Source of the DNA: JACCYX01 sp964610045
GTDB taxonomy: Bacteria; Chloroflexota; Chloroflexia; Thermomicrobiales; UBA6265
Reading direction: 5' to 3'
NCBI GenBank assembly: GCA_964610045.1
Contig: CAZSUN010000046.1
Location: forward strand, 1-28,289
DNA length: 28,289 nt
Shown: one piece after another, positions 16,601 through 23,680 of the stretch
How positions within the stretch are numbered: position 1 is the first letter of the stretch
How the letters are laid out: the number at the start of each line of letters is the position of its first letter
Program-made: the position numbers and the translations under genes
The notes under the pieces: model-generated
The model's database searches: none
Seen by the model: only the letters and a program-made list of their open reading frames with translations
What the model was told of the DNA's origin: nothing

Positions 16601-16785
16601 TTGCGTCGCAGGAAGCCGAGGAACGGCGAACCGGTTCCCAGCAGGAAACCGAGATCGTACCAGTTCCCCGCGCGGATCGGATCGTAGACCGGTTGTTCCT
16701 GCAGGGTGTCGAAGAGGTGGAACACCAGCACGAACCAGGCCGTCAGCCCGTTCCAGAATCCCCACAGCAAGTCATGCCACCACAT
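16597..16785 (-). CDS. 62-residue membrane protein, coupled to DUF5990
   Basis: Short protein reading MWWHDLLWGFWNGLTAWFVL, with one hydrophobic helix at about 8-26 and a second weaker one at 44-60 (LGFLLGTGSPFLGFL), and a Trp-rich N-terminus. Between them lies YDPIRAGNWYD. I know similar short proteins in many bacteria, without a function. ATG at 16785 has GGGAG 7 bases upstream. The stop overlaps the start of the DUF5990 gene by GTGA. It is the first gene of a likely operon that may include the DinB gene. Confidence 0.7.
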   Translation of the reverse strand: MWWHDLLWGFWNGLTAWFVLVFHLFDTLQEQPVYDPIRAGNWYDLGFLLGTGSPFLGFLRRK

Positions 16786-16824
16786 CGCGCGCTCCCGATT
16801 TCGCCAACCATGTACGTTCACCCA

Positions 16825-16852
16825 AGTATACGGGACCGTCCGCCCCGCACAA
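16825..16852 (-). promoter_or_regulatory. Candidate sigma-70 promoter
   Basis: On the minus strand TTGTGC (16852-16847) is followed, 16 bases on, by TATACT (16830-16825), a good -10 box. Transcription would begin near 16818, about 33 bases upstream of the 62-residue gene. Seen by pattern only. Confidence 0.4.
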
Positions 16853-17032
16853 CCGGACAACTCCGCAGGCAGAACGGTTCCGAGCGTGTGTCGGCACGTT
16901 CCGCCTGGCAGCGTCGGCCCGCTCCCGGTGAACCACGCCTTACGACCGGCAGACTCTCGATCCTCAGGCCGATCGGCCCCTCCGAGAGAGGTATGGACGC
17001 TGGTCGCCGAGGGCACGTGGTGTTTTGGTCAC

Positions 17033-18106
17033 CTATCCCTTGTCGAGCACCTGCGCCGTCGCCAGGGCCGCGGCAGTCTCCCGCAGCGCCACCGCCAGGC
17101 CCTGGTAGCTCAACTGGTGCGTGTCGTTCCAGGCCGCGAGTTGCCCCGCCTGCACCGCCGGCAGCAGGCTGAACACCGGGTCCGCCTTCAGGTCGTCGAT
17201 CGAGAGCGGCGCCCGTTCGGTCGTGAAGATCACGTCGGCCGGATACTTGTTCGCCTGCTCCCACGACAGGACGTCCCAGTACTCGTTGTCCGCCACGTCC
17301 ATCTCCGGCATCTTCAGGCCGAGCTCGGCGAAGTAGAGGAGATCGGACACCACCTTCGGGTTGGCCACGAAGATGCCGTCCTCGTTCGCGTAGATGAAGA
17401 TCGCGGTCAGGTCCGGATTCGCCTCCACCGTCGCCACGAACTCCGCCGCCGCGGCTTCGGCATCGGCCTTCGCGGCGCTCACCTCCGCGCTGGCGAGATC
17501 CGCCCCGAGTGCGGCGGCAAGCTCGCCGATCCGCGTCACCACCAGATCGGTCCGCACATAGTTCGAGTTGATCGCCAGCACCGGCGCGACTGCCTGCACG
17601 TCGTCGAGCAGGTCCGGGTCGATGCTCCAGTACGACATCGGATCGGCCGGGTCGCCGTCGAACGTCGTGAACAGGTCGGGCGAGACCGCGATTGCCGCCT
17701 CCAGGTTCAGCGGCTCGGTGACGTTCCCGACGATCTCCACCGCCTCCGGGTCGATGTTGCCGCCGCCAACGCCCAGCGTGTTGTCGGCGGTGACATCCCA
17801 ACCGAACACCGCCACCGGCTGCACCCCGAAATCCCACAGCGCGGCCGCCATCAGCAGGTCGGAGACGATCCGCGCCGGCGGCGTGTCGAGGGCGATCGTG
17901 ACGCCCTTGTCATCGGTGAAGCTCCAGGCTGCGGTGGGCGTCTGCGCGCCGGCTGATCCGGCGAGACCGGCCAGCGCCACACTGGCGAAACTGGCCGTCA
18001 TCAGCCGGCGGCGGCTGAGCGCGGCTGCCAGCCGCTGAATCGCCTCGGGCGACCACGTCGCTTCCTGGTCGATTGCGCACTCCACGGGTGACGTGAGTTC
18101 GGTCAT
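17033..18106 (-). CDS. Tat-exported ABC substrate-binding protein (siderophore/FecB type)
   Basis: 357-residue binding protein of the helical-backbone (FepB/FecB/BtuF) type, expected to capture a ferric siderophore or similar ligand outside the membrane. The export signal is a twin-arginine motif SRRRLM at 31-36 followed by a hydrophobic segment and a cleavage site near AGA-Q (about 54), after an unusually long 30-residue hydrophilic N-terminal region. Mature domain features: ARIVSDLLMAAALWDFGVQPVAVFG (78-102), EPLNLEAAIAVSPDLFTTF for the first lobe edge, then a linker helix rich in Ala and Glu, and IFIYANEDGIFVANPKVV in the second lobe. ATG at 18106 has GGAG 7 bases upstream. No permease or ATPase gene adjoins it. 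Confidence 0.85.
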   Translation of the reverse strand: MTELTSPVECAIDQEATWSPEAIQRLAAALSRRRLMTASFASVALAGLAGSAGAQTPTAAWSFTDDKGVTIALDTPPARIVSDLLMAAALWDFGVQPVAVFGWDVTADNTLGVGGGNIDPEAVEIVGNVTEPLNLEAAIAVSPDLFTTFDGDPADPMSYWSIDPDLLDDVQAVAPVLAINSNYVRTDLVVTRIGELAAALGADLASAEVSAAKADAEAAAAEFVATVEANPDLTAIFIYANEDGIFVANPKVVSDLLYFAELGLKMPEMDVADNEYWDVLSWEQANKYPADVIFTTERAPLSIDDLKADPVFSLLPAVQAGQLAAWNDTHQLSYQGLAVALRETAAALATAQVLDKG

Positions 18107-18307
18107 GATCGTTCTCCAGCGTGCATGGGTGTGGTTGGTGGCGAGGTCCGCCATCCCGCCGGGGATGATAGCCGAAATCCGACAAAAAGAGTCGGTCTTG
18201 TCGTGGTCCGCCGCGTCGTCGGAAATCCGGACACTTGCTGACCGCACTACCCCGTATCGTTCACCATCAGTGGCCGCTCCTGGCCGGTTGAACCCCACGG
18301 AGGATGC

Positions 18308-18787
18308 ATGGAAACGACCGTCAACGTGATCCCGGTTGAAACCTTCCGGACTGCTCTCAAGCTCTCGCTCGAAGAGGCATTCGAAAACGTCCACGGATTC
18401 TTCCTCGACAAGGGCGATTCGCTCTTCGCAACCCTTGCCTCGATCACGGCCGGGGAAGCGTCGCAATCGCTCGGACCCCGCAGCGGCAACATCGCCGCCA
18501 AGGTGAACCACATCCGCTTCTACCTCGATGCGATCGCCGCCAACGCCGCAGCCGGTACCTACGTCCCGGCCGACTGGGATTCCTCCTGGCAGGTCGGCGA
18601 GGTCAATGAGGCCGAGTGGATCGATCTCGTTGCCCGCCTCGACACCGCCTACCGTGGTCTCCTCGACTTCGCGAGCACGAACGAAACCTGGAACGACCAG
18701 TTCGTGGGCGGTGCTTTCGGCATTGTTGCCCACACCGCCTACCACCTCGGGGAAATCCGCCAGGCTCTCAACGTCATCCGCCCGTAG
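18308..18787 (+). CDS. DinB family protein
   Basis: 159-residue DinB-like four-helix bundle, different in sequence from the DinB at 15559. The candidate metal ligands are His68 (VNHIRFYL), His142 and His146 (AHTAYHLGEIRQAL), giving the usual spacing of one early and two late histidines four residues apart. Substrate is unknown; metal-dependent thiol transfer is the family's best known activity. ATG at 18308 follows GGAGG by 4 bases. It is divergent from the binding protein gene (201-base gap containing a CCGAC-GTCGG dyad at 18179-18195). It is followed by two repeat elements. Confidence 0.82.
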   Translation: METTVNVIPVETFRTALKLSLEEAFENVHGFFLDKGDSLFATLASITAGEASQSLGPRSGNIAAKVNHIRFYLDAIAANAAAGTYVPADWDSSWQVGEVNEAEWIDLVARLDTAYRGLLDFASTNETWNDQFVGGAFGIVAHTAYHLGEIRQALNVIRP

Positions 18788-18807
18788 GATAATCGGCATC
18801 AGGAGTT

Positions 18808-18841
18808 GTCATTCCGATCGAAGCGAGGAATCTTCGTCCCC
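18808..18841. repeat. GTCATTCC-type dispersed repeat
   Basis: GTCATTCCGATCGAAGCGAG followed by GAATCTTCGTCCCC lies 20 bases after the DinB stop. The ATTCC and GGAAT parts pair as a short hairpin. The element is close to the copy at 851. Confidence 0.6.
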
Positions 18842-18863
18842 GGCATCCCGCTCCGCCACCCAT

Positions 18864-18892
18864 GGGAGGACCACCGGCGCGTGTGTCCTCCC
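18864..18892. repeat. GGGAGGAC hairpin, second copy
   Basis: GGGAGGAC at 18864-18871 pairs with GTCCTCCC at 18885-18892. The 3' half, GCGCGTGTGTCCTCCCG, is nearly the same as the left arm at 3463-3477, with two extra bases. It lies about 70 bases upstream of the hydrolase start. Confidence 0.5.
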
Positions 18893-18962
18893 GCGTACCC
18901 TGGCCACGCCTCCTCTACACTTGCGTGAGCATCCCGTCGCTCCCCGGCGTAGAGGAGGATTC

Positions 18963-20429
18963 ATGTCATTCATTCCCGCGGCCATCCGCCGGTTCCTCAC
19001 CCCCATCATCGCGTTGTCGGTCATCCTGCCGGCAACAGCCTCGGCCCAGGCCCCGGAGGCCGATCCGGCCATCCTCCCGCAGGGTCCCCTCGGTGAGCAG
19101 ATCGCCTGGCTCGTCGAGACGCTCAACACCGATCCTGCCACCTACACCCCGGACGAACTCGCCGCCCACTTCGCGCCGGTGTTCCTCGCCTCGGTCCCGG
19201 CCGGCCAGTTGCCCTTGCTCTTCACGCAGCTCCAGCAGCAGCTCGGCCCGAGCCGGATCGAACCCGGCCCGATGATGACCACCCGCGACATGCCACCCAC
19301 CAATGCCCGCTTCGTCCTGATTGGCGACACTGGGCTCCGTGTGCTGGTCACCCTCAATGTCGATCGTGACTCAGGTCTCATCGACGGCTTCTTCGTCGCT
19401 CCCGCCCCCGCACCGCTGTCCGCCACACCGGCAGCCTCTCCCGCGCCGGAAACCGGTGTCAGTGATATTGCCGTCACCTTCCAGAGTGGGGATGACACCA
19501 TTTACGGGGCGTACATGGCCCCCGCCGGCACGGCGCGCCCGCAATACGCCGCCATCATCATCTCCGGCAGCGGACCCACCGATCGCGACGGAAATTCCGG
19601 CCATCTGACGGCCATGGACACCAACCTCAACATCGCGACCGTCCTGGCGGACAGCGGGGTGCCCTCGCTCCGCTACGACAAGCTCGGCTCGGGCGAAACC
19701 GGCCTTGCCAGCCACGATCCATCCGACCCGGTCGGCGTCGAGGTCTTCCTCCAGGAGGCGCGTGACGCCGTCGCCTTCACCGCGGACCAGGCGGGCGTCG
19801 CTCCCGGCCAGGTCATCCTTATTGGGCACAGTGAAGGCGCACTGTTCGCCCTGCTGCTCGCGCAGGAAATGGTGGAGGCTGGAACGCCTCCGGCGGGAGT
19901 CATCCTCGCCTCGCCCCTCTCGCTCCGGTATCTCGATGTTATCGTCGACCAGGTCTCCCGCCAGTACGAGGCCGCCGCCGTAGCCGGCGCGATGACCCGG
20001 GACGCCGCCGATGCCGGCATCGCCGAGCTCGACGCCATCCGCGACTCGCTGCGCGAAACCGGGGCCTTGCCGGACCAGCCGCTGTCCGCCGCCATCGCGC
20101 CGCTCTTCGCTCCCGCCAACATCCCGTTCCTGGTCGAGATCGACCGCCACGACCCGGCCGCCATCGCCGCCTCGCTCCCCGCCGATCTACCAGTCCTCAT
20201 CCTGCACGGCGGCAAGGACCAGCAGGTCTTCCCTGAGCACATTGCGCACCTGATGACCGGCTTCGCCAACCACGACGCCGTCACCCTCGTCGAGATCCCG
20301 GACGCCAATCACCTGCTGAAAACCATCGAAGGCGAACCCAACGCCGCCGTCGACTACGCCAACCCCGACCTCCCCTTCGCCCCGGACGCCATCGCCGCCC
20401 TCGAAACCTTCATCGCCACCCTCGACTGA
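18963..20429 (+). CDS. Exported alpha/beta hydrolase with N-terminal extension
   Basis: 488-residue protein with a signal peptide (hydrophobic core at about 12-28, cleavage near ASA-Q29), an N-terminal region at 40-145 resembling the small DUF3887-type domain that precedes many secreted hydrolases, a Pro-Ala-rich linker (145-165), then an alpha/beta hydrolase. The catalytic set is visible: Ser290 in IGHSEGA, Asp419 in LHGGKDQQV, His450 in IPDANHLL. The oxyanion region is SGSGPTDRDGNS (201-212). It probably acts on an ester or amide outside the membrane; the substrate is unknown. ATG at 18963 has GGAGG 4 bases upstream. Stands alone; a stop-proximal hairpin is at 20452-20467. Confidence 0.85.
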   Translation: MSFIPAAIRRFLTPIIALSVILPATASAQAPEADPAILPQGPLGEQIAWLVETLNTDPATYTPDELAAHFAPVFLASVPAGQLPLLFTQLQQQLGPSRIEPGPMMTTRDMPPTNARFVLIGDTGLRVLVTLNVDRDSGLIDGFFVAPAPAPLSATPAASPAPETGVSDIAVTFQSGDDTIYGAYMAPAGTARPQYAAIIISGSGPTDRDGNSGHLTAMDTNLNIATVLADSGVPSLRYDKLGSGETGLASHDPSDPVGVEVFLQEARDAVAFTADQAGVAPGQVILIGHSEGALFALLLAQEMVEAGTPPAGVILASPLSLRYLDVIVDQVSRQYEAAAVAGAMTRDAADAGIAELDAIRDSLRETGALPDQPLSAAIAPLFAPANIPFLVEIDRHDPAAIAASLPADLPVLILHGGKDQQVFPEHIAHLMTGFANHDAVTLVEIPDANHLLKTIEGEPNAAVDYANPDLPFAPDAIAALETFIATLD

Positions 20430-20493
20430 CCTCGCCGCTCCATCGCAGGGCGGGTCATGTGTGACCCACCGCAACGTTGGTCCCCCTCTGATA

Positions 20494-20534
20494 GGGGCGA
20501 CCTACCGAGCCGCCAGGCGAGGTAATGGTCGCCC
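20494..20534. repeat. GTAGGGRCGACC-type hairpin, copy A
   Basis: GGGCGACC (20495-20502) pairs with GGTCGCCC (20527-20534) around a 24-base loop. Preceded by ATAG. Confidence 0.5.
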
Positions 20535-20835
20535 GCACCGATGGGCCGCGCGACGGGCACCTTGTCCCGTCCATCACCCCGTCGTCGCCCGCACTCGACC
20601 ATTGCCAACCACGGACCGAGACATCCCCGGCAGGGAACCAGGAAGGCCATTATCCGGCGCAGGCCACCTTCAGGCCGGGGAGATCGCCCATGCGCCGGAA
20701 AGGCCTTCCCTACCGGTGGGTGGCGCACATCCGCCGCCGCCCCGCGTTCTCCTGGTCGGGCGCCCCGTAAACGCGGGACCATTGCACGCACCATCCCCGT
20801 TGCCCACCCTTCCGGCAACGCGGGCGCATCGTTCG

Positions 20836-20859
20836 TAGGGACCGACCGCATGTCGGTCC
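20836..20859. repeat. GTAGGGRCGACC-type hairpin, copy B
   Basis: GGACCGAC (20839-20846) pairs with GTCGGTCC (20852-20859) around a 5-base loop, preceded by GTAG, as in the copy at 22363. Confidence 0.5.
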
Positions 20860-20878
20860 GGGAGTTCTCCATCGCTCC

Positions 20879-20900
20879 GGGCGACCACGGAGAGTCGCCC
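20879..20900. repeat. GTAGGGRCGACC-type hairpin, copy C
   Basis: GGGCGAC (20879-20885) pairs with GTCGCCC (20894-20900) around an 8-base loop, 20 bases after copy B. Confidence 0.4.
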
Positions 20901-21100
20901 TTTCTGACCCACGGAACCGGTTCAAATGCGGCAAATGCAGGTTCAGGCTTGAGTAAATACGGACCGACCGACCGTCGAAAAAGCCCATCACTTCAAGAAA
21001 ATGCAGGAAATGAAGGGAATGCAGACCGTTTCGCACACCCAGGCAAATCCCATTGCCTTCACGCAACAATTGCCTGTGCCAGCCTCTCCTCTTCCCTCTC

Positions 21101-21119
21101 TTCTCTTTCCTGTTTTCTC
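21101..21119 (-). repeat. Purine-rich 19-base motif, copy 2
   Basis: On the minus strand GAGAAAACAGGAAAGAGAA, identical to 15536-15554, begins 6 bases after the TAG stop of the small membrane protein at 21126. It continues as a purine run (GAGAGGGAAGAGGAGAGG). Confidence 0.6.
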
Positions 21120-21125
21120 ACCCGG

Positions 21126-21455
21126 CTATCCCGTCAGGCGCACATACAGCACCAGCAGCACCATCAGCATCACACCGAAGTTCATCACCGCCGCCACCTT
21201 CAGCCGCGACCCCTGAACGTGATCGACCTTGTTCGCCACATGCCAGGTCAGCCACGTCGTGAACCCCAGCGCCGCCGCCAGCACCATCAGCGCGGCATCG
21301 AAGCTGACGATCAGCGCCAGGAACGGCGCGATCACGATCGCGATCGTCAGCAGGAAAGCCTTGAGGTTGATCCTGTTTTGCCGCTTCGCCTCTTCCCACG
21401 CCCGCTCGTCTGCCGCCCGCGCATCGGTCGCGCCAAACAAATTCTCGTCGCCCAT
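21126..21455 (-). CDS. Small three-helix membrane protein
   Basis: 109-residue protein I do not recognise. A hydrophilic N-terminus (1-32, with DERAWEEAKRQNR) is followed by three hydrophobic helices at about 33-51, 54-74 and 87-106. The short turn NKVDHVQGSRLK lies between the second and third. No enzyme motif is visible. I chose ATG at 21455 because GAGG lies 7 bases upstream; in-frame ATGs at 21479 and 21476 lack a site. It is divergent from the methyltransferase gene at 21536 and ends beside the purine-rich motif. Confidence 0.65.
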   Translation of the reverse strand: MGDENLFGATDARAADERAWEEAKRQNRINLKAFLLTIAIVIAPFLALIVSFDAALMVLAAALGFTTWLTWHVANKVDHVQGSRLKVAAVMNFGVMLMVLLVLYVRLTG

Positions 21456-21535
21456 CCGCCATCCTCGCGTCGCCATCATGGCCTACCATATGGGCCGCAC
21501 TGTAGCAGAACCGCGTCAGGGAGCAGATTGACACC

Positions 21536-22366
21536 GTGAGCACGACACCCGAAACCTCCAGCGATCTCCGGGAATGGAACGCCGCCAGCTACCACAAGGT
21601 CGCCAACCCCCACGTCGATTGGGGCCGAGCCGTCCTCGAACGATTGCCGCTCCGGGGCGATGAGACCGTGGTCGACGCCGGTTGCGGCACGGGTCGCCTC
21701 ACCGAACTCGTGCTCTCGCGCCTGCCGCAGGGTCGGGTGATCGCCATCGACCAGTCGGCGAACATGCTCGACCAGGCGCGGGCCCACCTCGAACCCCGCT
21801 TCCCCGGCCAGGTCACCTACCTGCAGCGCGACCTGCTCCACCTGGATCTCCACCAGGAAGCGGATATCGTTTTCAGCACCGCGACCTTCCATTGGGTGCG
21901 CGATCATCCCGCCCTCTTCGCCGGTATTTACGAGGCGCTGAAACCGGGTGGCTGGTTGATCGCCCAGTGCGGCGGTGGGCCGAATATCGCCGACGTCGCC
22001 AACCGCGCCCTCGCCATCCTTAGGCAGGATCCGTTCGCCACGTACGTAGGAGCGTGGGATGGTCCGTGGAATTTTGCCGGCGATCGCGAAACGGTCGCGC
22101 GCCTGGGGTCAGCCGGGTTCGCCCATCCGGAAGCGGAGGTCATCCACGCGCCGGTTGTGCTCGACGATGCCGCCGCCTACCGCGAATTTCTCGAAACCGT
22201 CGTCTTCGGAACCCACCTGCAGCGGTTGCCCAGCAACGACCTCCGCCAGGCATTCCTCGACGAGATGGTTCGCCTCGGCGCCACCGACGATCCTCCCTGG
22301 CTGCTCGACTATTGGCGTCTCAACCTCCAGGCCCAACGCCCGGATAACGCACCGCCATCTTCGTAG
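21536..22366 (+). CDS. SAM-dependent methyltransferase (trans-aconitate-type)
   Basis: 276-residue class I methyltransferase. Motif I is VVDAGCGTG (45-53), the ribose-binding acid is Asp72 in AIDQSANML, and the motif III to IV region is VFSTATFHWVRDHPALFAGIYEALKPGG, which is the pattern of trans-aconitate methyltransferases and close relatives. The N-terminal YHKVANPHVDWGRAVLERL also fits that group. The acceptor, a small carboxylate or other, is not certain. The GTG start at 21536 has a GGGAG site that is rather far (12 bases), so translation may be weak. The TAG stop lies within a GTAGGGGCCGACC repeat. Confidence 0.85.
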   Translation: MSTTPETSSDLREWNAASYHKVANPHVDWGRAVLERLPLRGDETVVDAGCGTGRLTELVLSRLPQGRVIAIDQSANMLDQARAHLEPRFPGQVTYLQRDLLHLDLHQEADIVFSTATFHWVRDHPALFAGIYEALKPGGWLIAQCGGGPNIADVANRALAILRQDPFATYVGAWDGPWNFAGDRETVARLGSAGFAHPEAEVIHAPVVLDDAAAYREFLETVVFGTHLQRLPSNDLRQAFLDEMVRLGATDDPPWLLDYWRLNLQAQRPDNAPPSS

Positions 22367-22404
22367 GGGCCGACCAGCGAGCGTCAGCGAGCGTGTGTCG
22401 GCCC
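22363..22404. repeat. GTAGGGRCGACC-type hairpin containing a stop codon
   Basis: GGGCCGAC (22367-22374) pairs with GTCGGCCC (22397-22404). The preceding GTAG supplies the TAG stop of the methyltransferase gene. The loop holds a direct repeat of AGCGAGCGT. It also serves as the gap before the convergent HAD gene. Confidence 0.55.
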
Positions 22405-22413
22405 GTGCCTGGC

Positions 22414-23118
22414 TCAAACACCCTCCGCCCGCATCCACGCCGGATCCACGCTCGGCACCGGCTCCTCCAGCAACCGGTCGAACGCATCGGCCGCCAGCAG
22501 GTCGAGCGTCGGCACCGCCAGCATCGCCCCGAGGCCGGCGAAATGCGGCCCGACCCCAATCGACCGCATCCCGCCCCGGTGCGCGCCAAGGACACCGTGG
22601 GCGGAATCCTCGATCACGATCGCGCGGCCGGGATCCACACCCAGCCGGGCGGCAGCCGTCAGGAACACTTCCGGGTCCGGCTTCCCGTGCCGCACCTCGT
22701 CCTTGGTTACCACCGCGTCGAAGGTGCCGAGCCACCCCGACTGGCCGAGGATGATCTCGATGTTCTCGCGCGGGGCGGACGTCCCGATACCGAGCTTCCA
22801 GCCGTCTGCCGCGAGCCGGTCAAGCCAGTCCTGCACCCCGGCCGGAATCGGCGTTGGTTCCGCCCGCAGCCCATCGAGATAGTGGCGCTCCTTCCGGATC
22901 GCCAGCGCCATTGCCTCGTCGAACGACAGCGTGCCGCGGAAGTGTTCGCGCATGATGTCGTCGTTCCGTCGCCCGAACCAGGTCAGGAACGTCTCGTACG
23001 AAAGGTCCGGCATGTCGTCTTCGGCGAAGATCACGCGCCAGCTCTGCCAGTGCGCGTGCCCGGAATCGATCAGGGTGCCATCGACGTCCCATATGACGCC
23101 CTTCGGTCCAGAACCCAC
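22414..23118 (-). CDS. HAD-superfamily phosphatase (beta-phosphoglucomutase-like)
   Basis: 234-residue HAD hydrolase of the beta-phosphoglucomutase/phosphatase subgroup. Motif I is DVDGTL (Asp11 nucleophile, Asp13 acid), motif II is the Thr/Ser in GIGTSAP, motif III Lys lies in RHGKPDPEVF, and motif IV is VIEDSAHGV. The cap region (FLTWFGRRNDDIMREHF) matches the group. It would hydrolyse or transfer a phosphate on a small sugar phosphate. I chose GTG at 23118, with GGAG 9 bases upstream, because further-upstream codons translate a dispersed repeat (23137-23170). Convergent with the methyltransferase. Confidence 0.82.
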   Translation of the reverse strand: MGSGPKGVIWDVDGTLIDSGHAHWQSWRVIFAEDDMPDLSYETFLTWFGRRNDDIMREHFRGTLSFDEAMALAIRKERHYLDGLRAEPTPIPAGVQDWLDRLAADGWKLGIGTSAPRENIEIILGQSGWLGTFDAVVTKDEVRHGKPDPEVFLTAAARLGVDPGRAIVIEDSAHGVLGAHRGGMRSIGVGPHFAGLGAMLAVPTLDLLAADAFDRLLEEPVPSVDPAWMRAEGV

Positions 23119-23136
23119 CTTGCGCTTCTCCAAATC

Positions 23137-23170
23137 GTCATGTTGAGCGAAGCGAAACACCCCTGTGCGC
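23137..23170. repeat. GTCATGTTG-type dispersed repeat
   Basis: GTCATGTTGAGCGAAGCGAA followed by ACACCCCTGTG is a variant of the GTCATTCC/GTCATCCTG family. It lies just upstream of the HAD gene on its minus strand. Confidence 0.5.
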
Positions 23171-23346
23171 AGCACGTCCACTTCGTGCGAAGCACACCGC
23201 CTTCCGCCGGCAACGCTACGATGCCACACGTACCGGGGCAACCTGCGTGCACACCTGTGATCGTCCTCTTCGCCAGACGCGTCCCGGCGTGGTACCGTCA
23301 GGAGCGCGGAATACTGCCGCCCACCCGACCACCGGATGCAGGAATC

Positions 23347-23604
23347 ATGAGCACCCCATCAAGCAACGGAGACCGCGACGATCTTTGGAACGACGATGCC
23401 CCAGCGCCGCCGGCCATCCCGCAGAAGCTCATGAATGCGGTTTCCGTCCTCCTCGTCCTTCTGCTGATCTTCGGTAGTGTCGGGACGGCCATCGTGATCG
23501 CCGACCAGGGTGAGGACTTCGCCATCCTGATCGGGCTCGCGGTCGCGCTGACCCTGCTCTTCGGCTGGTTCGTCCTTCGGAGCCGGGCCGCCCGCCGCCG
23601 GTAG
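23347..23604 (+). CDS. Small two-helix membrane protein
   Basis: 85-residue protein, not recognised. An acidic, Pro-rich N-terminus (1-26) is followed by two hydrophobic helices at about 30-52 and 58-76 and ends in RSRAARRR, so the tail is probably cytoplasmic by the positive-inside rule. ATG at 23347 has AGGA 4 bases upstream. Followed 76 bases later by another two-helix protein in the same direction. Confidence 0.6.
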   Translation: MSTPSSNGDRDDLWNDDAPAPPAIPQKLMNAVSVLLVLLLIFGSVGTAIVIADQGEDFAILIGLAVALTLLFGWFVLRSRAARRR

Positions 23605-23680
23605 TCGCTGCCCATCGAGCAATACCTGGGTGTAGCCGTGTTCGTGGCAACCGGGCATCCAGCACGGAAGGAGTGCACCG

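Larger units (their letters stand above)
20430..21125. other. Gene-free stretch of about 700 bases with several hairpins
   Basis: No frame here shows family features or a supported start. The gap holds a hairpin GGGTCA-TGTG-TGACCC (20452-20467), which may end the hydrolase transcript, three hairpins of the GGGCGACC type described separately, then an AT-richer part (20920-21060) and the purine/pyrimidine-biased end near 21080-21119. Its flanking genes converge, so it needs no promoter. Confidence 0.5.

Noticed and set aside
16706..17956. Plus-strand frame of 416 codons over the binding-protein gene
   Set aside because: Rich in Arg and His runs without domain pattern; the minus strand has a Tat signal and binding-protein fold.
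18179..18195. CCGAC-GTCGG dyad upstream of the binding-protein gene as an iron-regulator box
   Set aside because: Arms are only 5 bases and do not match a Fur- or DtxR-type site I could name.
20541..21539. Plus-strand frame of 332 codons in the repeat-rich gap
   Set aside because: No recognisable domain, no ribosome site, runs through hairpin repeats and antisense of a membrane protein.
22363..22404. CRISPR-like repeat at the end of the methyltransferase gene
   Set aside because: Only one hairpin with a short internal direct repeat; no regularly spaced array or cas gene.
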